Source: Opitutus sp. GAS368 (GTDB taxonomy: Bacteria; Verrucomicrobiota; Verrucomicrobiia; Opitutales; Opitutaceae). From it: a DNA stretch of 26,377 nucleotides. The stretch is taken from positions 1 to 26,377 of the forward strand of contig CAMAXB010000006.1 of assembly GCA_945862035.1 (NCBI GenBank), written 5' to 3'. Under the pieces are notes generated by a model. That model saw only the letters and a program-made list of their open reading frames with translations, was not told the origin of the DNA and did not search any database. Shown here piece by piece: positions 7,847-14,345 of this stretch. Positions within the stretch are counted from its first letter, which is position 1. Every line of letters starts with the position of its first letter. The position numbers and the translations under genes were made by a program.

Positions 7847-9031
7847 ATGGATCCCACGCCCTCTATGTCCCCCTCTGACGTCTCGGCCAATCCCTTCGGG
7901 TTGCCAGCGCGGCCCCTACTGAAGGCCCCGACCAATTCGGCCACCAAGCGGCTGTTCGTCGCCGCCACCCGGATGAACGACGGCAAGACGACCACCTGCC
8001 TCGGGCTCTACGCCGCGCTAATGGGCCTGTACCCGCGGATCGGCTTCATCAAGCCGGTCGGCCAGCGGTTCGTGGAAGTTCAGGGGCACCACATCGACGA
8101 GGATTCCTACCTCCTCGATACGATCTACCACGTCCATGTGCCGATCGAGAGCATGAGCCCGGTCACCGTCGACTCCACCTTCACCCGCCGGTTTCTGAAG
8201 AAGCCCGAGGCGATGCTGCCGACGCTTGAGGACAAGATTTGCCGCGCCTTCGACCGGGTCTCCTGGGAAAAGGACTTCACCCTCATCGAGGGAACCGGGC
8301 ATGCCGGCGTCGGCTCCGTCTTCGACCTGTCCAATGCCTCGGTCGCCAAGCTCCTCGGAGCCAAGGTCGTGATCGTCTGTCCAGGTGGCATCGGCCGGCC
8401 CATCGACGAAATCGCGCTCAATAAGGCTCTTTTCGACCAGGCCGGCGTGGAGATCGTCGGTGCCATCCTCAACAAGGTGGAGCCGGACAAGATTCCCCTC
8501 ATTGCGGAATACGCCGGCATCGGCCTGGCCCGCCTGGGCGTGCCGCTGCTGGGGGTCCTGCCCGTACAGAAAATGCTCTCGGCCCCCAACCTCTCGCAGA
8601 TCGCGGAGGAAATCGGCGGCCGGTGGCTCAACGTGCAGCCGGCCGGGACCAAGCAGCGCGTGTATCGCGTCGTCGTCGGAGCCATGACCGCCAAGCGAAT
8701 CGTCGACTACCTTCAACCCGGCACCCTGATCATCACCCCGGGCGACCGCGACGACATCATCCTGGCGGCGATCTCCAATTCCCGACTTCCCGGCGACACC
8801 ATCGCAGGTCTCGTCCTGACGAACGACATTCCGCCCCACGGCAAGCTGCTCGAATTGCTGGCCCAGACGGAAATCCCCGTCATTGCCGCCAGCGACGAGA
8901 GCTACACGATCGCCTCGAAAATCCACAGCATGACGGTAAAGACCCAGCCCCAGGACACCGACAAGTTCCCGGTCATCAAACGGCTGATCACCGAGCACGT
9001 GGACATGAAGGCCCTGCTCAAGGCGCTTTGA
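7847..9031 (+). CDS. BioD-like P-loop + DRTGG domain protein (detached Pta regulatory half)
   Basis: A 394-residue protein with two parts. A dethiobiotin-synthetase-like P-loop domain covers about 35-240 (ATRMNDGKTTTCLGLY at about 39-54; GTGHAGVGSVFDL near 150). A DRTGG-type domain covers about 245-355, seen in VVGAMTAKRIVDYL and LIITPGDRDDIILAAI. This is the same pair, in the same order, that forms the N-terminal regulatory half of long-form Pta in E. coli. Here it is a separate gene directly downstream of a Pta lacking it, on the same strand, so a regulatory or complex-forming role with Pta is likely but inferred. Start: ATG at 7847, or the in-frame ATG at 7865; a still earlier ATG at 7805 lies within the repeat arm. 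No clear Shine-Dalgarno helps decide. Confidence 0.82.
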   Translation: MDPTPSMSPSDVSANPFGLPARPLLKAPTNSATKRLFVAATRMNDGKTTTCLGLYAALMGLYPRIGFIKPVGQRFVEVQGHHIDEDSYLLDTIYHVHVPIESMSPVTVDSTFTRRFLKKPEAMLPTLEDKICRAFDRVSWEKDFTLIEGTGHAGVGSVFDLSNASVAKLLGAKVVIVCPGGIGRPIDEIALNKALFDQAGVEIVGAILNKVEPDKIPLIAEYAGIGLARLGVPLLGVLPVQKMLSAPNLSQIAEEIGGRWLNVQPAGTKQRVYRVVVGAMTAKRIVDYLQPGTLIITPGDRDDIILAAISNSRLPGDTIAGLVLTNDIPPHGKLLELLAQTEIPVIAASDESYTIASKIHSMTVKTQPQDTDKFPVIKRLITEHVDMKALLKAL

Positions 9032-9067
9032 CCGACGCCCGTCTGTTCGGTTGCGGGGACAGTCCCA

Positions 9068-9114
9068 GCGCGCGAGGCGCGCCCAGTCTGCCGGCAGCCC
9101 CGGTTCACCCGGGG
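9068..9114. terminator. Two GC hairpins between convergent genes
   Basis: Two hairpins lie in the 93-bp gap between the convergent BioD-DRTGG and fmdB genes. GCGCGC at 9068-9073 pairs with 9077-9082 around a 3-nt loop. CCCCGG at 9098-9103 pairs with CCGGGG at 9109-9114 around TTCAC. Neither has a T-tract, so a bidirectional terminator or 3'-end stabiliser is possible but unproven. Confidence 0.35.
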
Positions 9115-9124
9115 GCGGCTCAGG

Positions 9125-9382
9125 TCAGGGTGCGGCTGGCACCGGGGCGGGCTTGGGTTCCTTGGCGGGTTTCGGCTCACCGGTGCCCGCCGGTTTGTTC
9201 TTGTAATCGGTGATGTAGAAACCCGTGCCCTTGAAGATCAGGCCGGAACCGCCGCCGATCTGGCGCTTCACCCCGCCCTTTTTCCCGCACTTCGGGCAGG
9301 TGGTCAGGGGGGCATCCTTCATGGACTGGAAGACCTCGAAGTCGTCTTTGCAGCGGGAGCAGTGGTAATCGTAAGTGGGCAT
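9125..9382 (-). CDS. FmdB-type zinc ribbon protein
   Basis: An 85-residue FmdB/CxxC_CXXC_SSSS family protein starting MPTYDYHC. Two CxxC pairs at C8/C11 and C29/C32 form the predicted zinc ribbon, followed by the family-typical GTGFYITDYK. After residue 60 the tail is rich in Pro, Lys and Ala (KPAKEPKPAP) and probably disordered. The family was named from a putative regulator of an amidase/formamidase operon, but its true role is unknown and members are widespread small proteins. It lies 26 bp downstream of the DUF4013 gene on the same strand. Confidence 0.9.
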   Translation of the reverse strand: MPTYDYHCSRCKDDFEVFQSMKDAPLTTCPKCGKKGGVKRQIGGGSGLIFKGTGFYITDYKNKPAGTGEPKPAKEPKPAPVPAAP

Positions 9383-9408
9383 GGACCGAAAACGGAATTC
9401 AAGCAGGG

Positions 9409-10014
9409 CTATACGGCCGAGACCGTTTTGCGAGACTGTTCAACAAAGCGGAAATAGGCGGCGTAGTAAGTCCAACTGGCGGCAAAGCCGATAAAGACCG
9501 TGAAGGTCATGAGCGGGTACCCGACTGCCATGAAGCCAATCAGGGCGAAGGTCGGCAACCAGAAGCGAGCGCGGCTCGAGCGCAGCATGGCGGCCAGAAT
9601 GACCAGCCGGAAGGCATCCCGGTATTCCTCGCGTTTCTGGTACTGGTAGATGCCGGCGGCCGTGAGCGGTCCGGCGATCAGGATCGCAGGAATGATGGGC
9701 AGATAGACAAAGGCGCCATAGGCCAGCAGCCGCAGGGGCCAGGTCAACAACCAGGCCACCACGATCGGCATCACGCCAAGGACCATGAAGATGATGAACG
9801 CCGGCACCCCGTTGACGAAAAAGCGACGCCAGTCATCCCAATCCGGCAGCTCGATGCTCTCGCCCCGCCGGGCCCGCTCGATCAGCTCGTAGAGATAGCC
9901 GAACGCGAAAAAATGCGCGACCGGCACCACCAGCAGCAGCGCACCCGCAATGCCCTTCACGAACCAGGAGGACCCGGTGAAAAGGCGTTTGCAAACAAGT
10001 TCAAGCGTGGGCAT
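9409..10014 (-). CDS. DUF4013 membrane protein
   Basis: A 201-residue inner-membrane protein with about five or six hydrophobic segments (near 17-40, 70-98, 98-122, 160-190). The DUF4013 hallmark is the cytosol-like stretch IERARRGESIELPDWDDWRR at about 45-64, between the first and second membrane segments. I chose the start at 10014 (MPTLELVCKRLF), where the family-like sequence begins; the frame extends 47 residues further, but that part is antisense to ispA. The gene is divergent from ispA with only 40 bp between starts, so promoters must overlap one of the coding regions or be very compact. Function is unknown. Confidence 0.75.
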   Translation of the reverse strand: MPTLELVCKRLFTGSSWFVKGIAGALLLVVPVAHFFAFGYLYELIERARRGESIELPDWDDWRRFFVNGVPAFIIFMVLGVMPIVVAWLLTWPLRLLAYGAFVYLPIIPAILIAGPLTAAGIYQYQKREEYRDAFRLVILAAMLRSSRARFWLPTFALIGFMAVGYPLMTFTVFIGFAASWTYYAAYFRFVEQSRKTVSAV

Positions 10015-10054
10015 TGCGACAAGGCATCGTAACCGGGACACTCGCGTCCTGACA

Positions 10055-10936
10055 ATGGACTTCTCAATTAAATTTACGGCAACCCTCGCGCGCGTCGAGG
10101 CCGGGATCGAGGCACTTCTGCCTCCCGCCGGGGCCCGCCCGGCCCGCCTCCACACCGCGATGCGCTACAGCCTGCAGGCGGGCGGCAAGCGGCTGCGGCC
10201 CGTCCTCGTCCTCGCCGCGGCGGAGCTGTTCCCCGGTGCCGCCGATCCGCTCCCCGCCGCGGTGGCGGTCGAATGCCTGCACACGTATTCATTGATCCAT
10301 GACGACCTGCCGTGCATGGATAACGACGATCTGCGCCGGGGCCGGCCCACCGCGCACAAGGCCTTCGATGAGGCCACGGCGCTGCTCGCCGGCGACGCCC
10401 TGCTCACCCACGCCTTTGCGCTGCTCGCGACCGGTTACCCGGGCGAGCCCGCCATCGCCCAGAGGCTGGTCCGCGAGCTGGCCGCTGCGGCCGGCAGCCG
10501 CCGCCTGATCGGCGGGCAGATGGAGGACCTGCTGGCGGAGAAGCAGGCTAACGCGACGGCCGACGAATTGGAGTTCATTCACCTCCACAAGACTGCGGCC
10601 ATGATCGAAGTGTCGCTCGTCCTCGGGGGCCTCGCAGGCGGCGCCGGTCCCACCGAGGTCGAGACGCTGCGCCGGGCCGGACGCCACCTCGGACTCGCCT
10701 TCCAGATCATTGACGACCTGCTCGACGCGACGGCGGATACCGCAACGCTGGGCAAGACGGCCGGGAAGGATGCCAAGGCCGACAAGACCACCGCGGTCAA
10801 GCTGCACGGGCTCGAGGACTCACGCCGCATGGCGGAGGCTCACTCCACCCAAGCCGTGGCGGCGCTGCGCGCGCTTCCGGGTGACACCGCCTTCCTGATC
10901 GCGCTGGCCGAGCGGATGCTGACCCGGGATCGCTAG
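10055..10936 (+). CDS. ispA: Polyprenyl synthetase, farnesyl/geranylgeranyl diphosphate synthase
   Basis: A 293-residue trans-isoprenyl diphosphate synthase that condenses isopentenyl diphosphate with allylic diphosphates in the cytosol, feeding undecaprenyl, quinone and possibly carotenoid synthesis. The first Asp-rich motif, DDLPCMD at 83-89, is the bacterial DDx4D form, preceded by LIH and followed by LRRGRPTAHKAF. The second, FQIIDDLLD at about 216-224, is intact, as are GGKRLRP at 43-49 and the lysine-rich K-T-A-G-K-D-A-K segment near 234-241. Length and the YSLIHDDLP context fit E. coli IspA best; product chain length (C15 or C20) cannot be fixed from sequence alone. The ATG at 10055 matches the family start. 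Confidence 0.92.
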   Translation: MDFSIKFTATLARVEAGIEALLPPAGARPARLHTAMRYSLQAGGKRLRPVLVLAAAELFPGAADPLPAAVAVECLHTYSLIHDDLPCMDNDDLRRGRPTAHKAFDEATALLAGDALLTHAFALLATGYPGEPAIAQRLVRELAAAAGSRRLIGGQMEDLLAEKQANATADELEFIHLHKTAAMIEVSLVLGGLAGGAGPTEVETLRRAGRHLGLAFQIIDDLLDATADTATLGKTAGKDAKADKTTAVKLHGLEDSRRMAEAHSTQAVAALRALPGDTAFLIALAERMLTRDR

Positions 10937-10961
10937 CGCCTCACGGCGGGGACTGCGCCGG

Positions 10962-11729
10962 TCACTTGGCCGCAGCGGCCGCCTTGACGAGATCGACAAA
11001 GCTGCGCGACTCGAGACTGGCGCCACCGATCAGGCCGCCGTCGATGTCCTTCTGGGCGAGAAGTTCGGCCGCATTGGCCGGCTTCATCGAACCACCGTAG
11101 AGGATGCGCATCTTGCCGGAGGTCGCCGCCCCGAAGAGTTTGGTCAGGAGGCCGCGGATGAACGCATGAACCTCCTGCGCCTGCTCGGTCGTCGCGACCT
11201 TCCCCGTGCCGATGGCCCAGACGGGCTCGTAGGCCAGCACCACACTCGTCGCGAGGTCCTTGCTCACGCCCTCAAGGGCGCCCTCGAGCTGCGTCTGCAC
11301 GACCTTGAGGGTCGAGCCGGACTCACGCTCGCCCAGCGTCTCGCCCACGCAAAGGATCGGTTTGAGCTGGGCCTTGAGCGCGGCGAGGACCTTCTGATTA
11401 ATGAAGGTATCACTCTCCGCGAAGTAGGTGCGGCGTTCGCTGTGGCCCACAATGACATAGCTCGCAAACAGTGCGCGCAGCATCGCGGCCGAGGTCTCGC
11501 CCGTGTAGGCACCGCTCGCCTCGGGGTGCAGGTTCTGCGCACCGAGCTTCACCGTGGAGCCATCAATCACCTTGAAGACCGATTCGAGGGAAGTGAAGGG
11601 CGGGCACACCACCACGTCGACATCGGTGGCGCGGCCCACAGCGGCGACGATCTCGCTCACGAGGGCGACAGCGTCGGACGACGTCTTGTTCATCTTCCAG
11701 TTACCGGCGATGAGCTTCTTGCGAATCAT
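10962..11729 (-). CDS. tpiA: Triosephosphate isomerase
   Basis: A 255-residue TIM-barrel enzyme interconverting dihydroxyacetone phosphate and glyceraldehyde 3-phosphate. All catalytic parts are present: Lys12 in GNWKMN, His96 in VGHSERR, Glu168 in AYEPVWAIGTG, and the phosphate loop YGGSMKPANA near 220. Length is normal. It is the last gene of gap-pgk-tpiA, 75 bp after pgk. The spacer carries heptamer repeats, and the start is preceded by a pyrimidine-rich ACTTTTCCC rather than a Shine-Dalgarno. It converges with ispA across 25 bp. Confidence 0.97.
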   Translation of the reverse strand: MIRKKLIAGNWKMNKTSSDAVALVSEIVAAVGRATDVDVVVCPPFTSLESVFKVIDGSTVKLGAQNLHPEASGAYTGETSAAMLRALFASYVIVGHSERRTYFAESDTFINQKVLAALKAQLKPILCVGETLGERESGSTLKVVQTQLEGALEGVSKDLATSVVLAYEPVWAIGTGKVATTEQAQEVHAFIRGLLTKLFGAATSGKMRILYGGSMKPANAAELLAQKDIDGGLIGGASLESRSFVDLVKAAAAAK

Positions 11730-11735
11730 GGGAAA

Positions 11736-11803
11736 AGTAGTGAGGAGCGAGGAGCGGGTAGCGAGTAGAAATGCAGTCGCGAAACAAGATACCCGCTCAT
11801 CGC
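11736..11803. repeat. Heptamer repeat element in the pgk-tpiA spacer (GTAGCGG family)
   Basis: Five consecutive 7-bp units run from 11736 to 11770 (AGTAGTG, AGGAGCG twice, GGTAGCG, AGTAGAA). A short opposed arm, TACCCGCTCATCGCG, follows at about 11789-11803. The unit sequence and the following AGTAGAAATG match the element in the gap-pgk spacer at 13064-13157, so both intergenic spaces of this operon hold the same family. Confidence 0.75.
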
Positions 11804-11804
11804 G

Positions 11805-13049
11805 TTACGATTCGAGGAAGACAACTCCCGGCAGCGCCTTACCCTCAAGGAACTCGAGGCTGGCGCCGCCGCCCGTCGAACAATGGGTCACCTTGGAGGC
11901 GACCTTGAACTTCTTGGCGGCGGTGGCGGTGTCGCCGCCCCCGACGATCGTGGTGGCGCCCCGATCGGTCGCCTCGGCAATCGCATCCGCCATCGCCTTG
12001 GTCGCGCCCGCAAACTGGTCGAACTCGAACACCCCGGGTGGCCCGTTCCAGATAATGGTCTTGGATGAAAGAATCGCCTCGCGATAAAGCGCAATCGAAC
12101 GGGGACCGGCATCCAGCCCGCCCCACCCTTCCGGGATGCCCGTGGCGAGGTCCGCCGCGCAGGTGTTGGCATCCGGCGCAAACTTGTCCGAGCAGATGAA
12201 ATCGATTGGGAAGATGAGCTCGACGTTGCGCTGCGCGGCCTTCTCGACGAGTTCCTCGACGATCTTGGCGCCCTCCGGATCGTACAGGCTCGTGCCAATG
12301 GGCGTGCCGCGGAGGACCTTGTGGAAGGTGTAGGCCATACCGCCCCCAATGATGATCTTGTCGGCCTTCTCGAGCAAATTCTTGATCAACGGAATCTTGT
12401 CCGCGATCTTCGCGCCACCCAGAATGGCCAGCAGCGGCCGGTCCGGTTGGTCGAGCACCTTGGCGAAGGCCTTAAGCTCCGCCTCCATCAGAAAGCCGGC
12501 GGCCTTCTGCGGCAGATTGACGCCCACCATGGACGAGTGCGCCCGATGGGCGGTCCCAAACGCGTCATTGACGAAGATGTCGCCCAGCTTGCTCAAACTC
12601 GCCCGGAACGCGGCGACCGCCGCCGGATCCGCTTTCCTCGACGTGCCATCCTCGAGCTTCACCTTCCCCTCCTCTTCAATGTGGAAACGGAGGTTTTCCA
12701 GCAGCAGCACCTGTCCGGGCTTCAGCGCGGCCGCCGCCTGCTCTGCAACGGGACCCACGCAGTCGGCGGCAAAGGCCACCGGAAGAGCCAGCAGCTTGCC
12801 CAGCTCATCCGCCACCCGCTGAAGCGAGAACTTGGCGATGACTTGTCCATCCGGGCGACCCAGATGGCTCATCAGCACCACGGAGGCACCCTGCTCGAGC
12901 GCAAACTGGATCGTGGGGATCGCGGCAGCAATCCGCTGCGGGTTGGTGATGGCTCCGGTTTGTTTGTCCTGCGGGACGTTGAAATCGACGCGCATCAGCA
13001 CGCGCTTTCCCTTCAGGTCGAGGTCGCGGATGGTCTTGAACGTGGGCAT
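11805..13049 (-). CDS. pgk: Phosphoglycerate kinase
   Basis: A 414-residue phosphoglycerate kinase, transferring phosphate from 1,3-bisphosphoglycerate to ADP. N-domain substrate residues appear in LMRVDFNVP at about 18-26, SHLGRP near 61-66, LRFH near 120, and NDAFGTAHRAHSS near 162-174. The C-domain nucleotide site appears in GGAKIADK near 209, WNGPPGVFE near 342, and IVGGGDTATA near 375-384. Length is slightly above the usual 390-400 because of a small insert near KLEDGTSRKAD. It sits between gap and tpiA on one strand, with 126 bp and 75 bp spacers that both carry heptamer repeats. The start has a pyrimidine-rich leader (ACTTTTCTCCC) and no Shine-Dalgarno. Confidence 0.97.
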   Translation of the reverse strand: MPTFKTIRDLDLKGKRVLMRVDFNVPQDKQTGAITNPQRIAAAIPTIQFALEQGASVVLMSHLGRPDGQVIAKFSLQRVADELGKLLALPVAFAADCVGPVAEQAAAALKPGQVLLLENLRFHIEEEGKVKLEDGTSRKADPAAVAAFRASLSKLGDIFVNDAFGTAHRAHSSMVGVNLPQKAAGFLMEAELKAFAKVLDQPDRPLLAILGGAKIADKIPLIKNLLEKADKIIIGGGMAYTFHKVLRGTPIGTSLYDPEGAKIVEELVEKAAQRNVELIFPIDFICSDKFAPDANTCAADLATGIPEGWGGLDAGPRSIALYREAILSSKTIIWNGPPGVFEFDQFAGATKAMADAIAEATDRGATTIVGGGDTATAAKKFKVASKVTHCSTGGGASLEFLEGKALPGVVFLES

Positions 13050-13063
13050 GGGAGAAAAGTACC

Positions 13064-13157
13064 GAGTAGCGGGTAGTGAGTAGCGGGTAGAAATGGAAGA
13101 GGAGTGAGGCGGGCCAGAGCCGTATGCTCGCTACCCGCTACTCACTCCTCGCTCCTG
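13064..13157. repeat. Inverted heptamer repeat in the gap-pgk spacer (GTAGCGG family)
   Basis: Four 7-bp units at 13064-13091 (GAGTAGC, GGGTAGT, then both again with one change) face four units at 13130-13157 in the opposite orientation (GCTACCC, GCTACTC, ACTCCTC, GCTCCTG). The core is a perfect 15-bp inverted repeat, GTGAGTAGCGGGTAG at 13076-13090 against 13131-13145, with a 40-nt loop. It occupies most of the 126-bp spacer and would form a strong hairpin in gap-pgk mRNA. Confidence 0.85.
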
Positions 13158-13175
13158 CGCGGCGTCGCGCCGCGC

Positions 13176-14222
13176 TCAGAGCTTGGCGGCGATCTTCGCG
13201 GTCAGTTCGACCACGCGATTGCTGTAGCCCCACTCGTTGTCGTACCAGCTGACGAGCTTAAAGAAACGGCTGTTGAGCTCGATCGAGGAGCCCGCGTCAT
13301 AGATCGAAGACAGCTTGTCATGGATGAAGTCGGAGGACACCACCTCATCCGTCGTGTAGCCGAGGATATCCTTCAGGTAGGTCTCGGACGCGGCCTTGAG
13401 CTTCTCGTTGATCTCCTTGATCGAGGTCTCCTTGGTCGTGCGGACCGTGAGGTCGACCACCGAGACGGTCGGGGTCGGCACGCGGAAGGACATGCCGGTC
13501 AGCTTGCCCTTGACCTCGGGGCACACGAGCCCGACGGCCTTGGCGGCACCGGTCGTCGACGGGATGATGTTGATCGCGGCGGTACGGCCGCCCTTCCAGT
13601 CCTTCTTCGAGGGACCGTCGACCGTCTTCTGGGTCGCGGTGTAGGAGTGGACGGTCGTCATCAGACCCTCCTCAATCCCGAAGCCTTCCTTCAACAGCAC
13701 GTGAACGAGCGGCGCGAGGCAGTTCGTGGTGCAGGAGGCATTCGAGATGATGCTGTGCTTGCTGAGATCGATCTGGTCGTCGTTCACCCCGATCACGACC
13801 GTGATGTCCTCACCCTTGGCCGGAGCGGAAATGATGACCTTCTTGGCTCCGGCCGTGAGATGGCCCCGGGCCTTCTCCGCTTCGGTGAACAGACCGGTCG
13901 ACTCGATCACGAGGTCGACGCCCAGCTTGCCCCAGGGAAGCTCGGCCGGCGACTTGGCCGATACCACGAGGATGTCCTTGCCGTTCACCACAAGCACGTC
14001 GTCCTCTGCCTTGTCGGGCGAGGACTTCTTCGAAGACACCGTGCCCTGGAAGCGGCCCTGCGTGGAGTCGTACTTGAGAAGATAGGCCAGATTATCGGCC
14101 GGAACGATATCGCCCACCGCCACGACATCGAGGGTCTTACCGAGCAAACCTTGCTCAATGAGAGCCCGGAAAACCAGGCGACCGATGCGACCGAAACCAT
14201 TGATTGCGACTTTAACAGCCAT
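13176..14222 (-). CDS. gap: Glyceraldehyde-3-phosphate dehydrogenase, type I
   Basis: A 348-residue NAD-type GAPDH, oxidising glyceraldehyde 3-phosphate with phosphate to 1,3-bisphosphoglycerate. The Rossmann motif INGFGRIGR is at 7-15 and the cofactor-selecting Asp is present at 38 (AVGDI, where most relatives read AVNDL). The active-site Cys164 lies in SNASCTTNCLAP with the partner His192 in TTVHSYT; the C-terminal WYDNEWGYSNR is intact. A short Lys/Ser/Asp-rich insert (about 64-75) makes it slightly longer than usual. It is the first gene of the gap-pgk-tpiA run. The 123-bp upstream gap should hold its promoter, but I see no convincing hexamer pair. Confidence 0.97.
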   Translation of the reverse strand: MAVKVAINGFGRIGRLVFRALIEQGLLGKTLDVVAVGDIVPADNLAYLLKYDSTQGRFQGTVSSKKSSPDKAEDDVLVVNGKDILVVSAKSPAELPWGKLGVDLVIESTGLFTEAEKARGHLTAGAKKVIISAPAKGEDITVVIGVNDDQIDLSKHSIISNASCTTNCLAPLVHVLLKEGFGIEEGLMTTVHSYTATQKTVDGPSKKDWKGGRTAAINIIPSTTGAAKAVGLVCPEVKGKLTGMSFRVPTPTVSVVDLTVRTTKETSIKEINEKLKAASETYLKDILGYTTDEVVSSDFIHDKLSSIYDAGSSIELNSRFFKLVSWYDNEWGYSNRVVELTAKIAAKL

Positions 14223-14345
14223 GGAAATTTCCCGTTTCTAGTTGTTGTTTACTGCTGCAGGTTAAACGCGCCGCAAGCGCACGTAGAACCGCAAGGGAAC
14301 AGCGCGCACACCGTGAAAGCAAGGGGTTTTGCTCCCAGCTCCGCC

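Noticed and set aside
14223..14345. A gap promoter in the GH13-gap spacer
   Set aside because: Pairs such as TTGCGG with AGTAAA match the -10 consensus at only half the positions. A promoter is likely there but cannot be located by eye.
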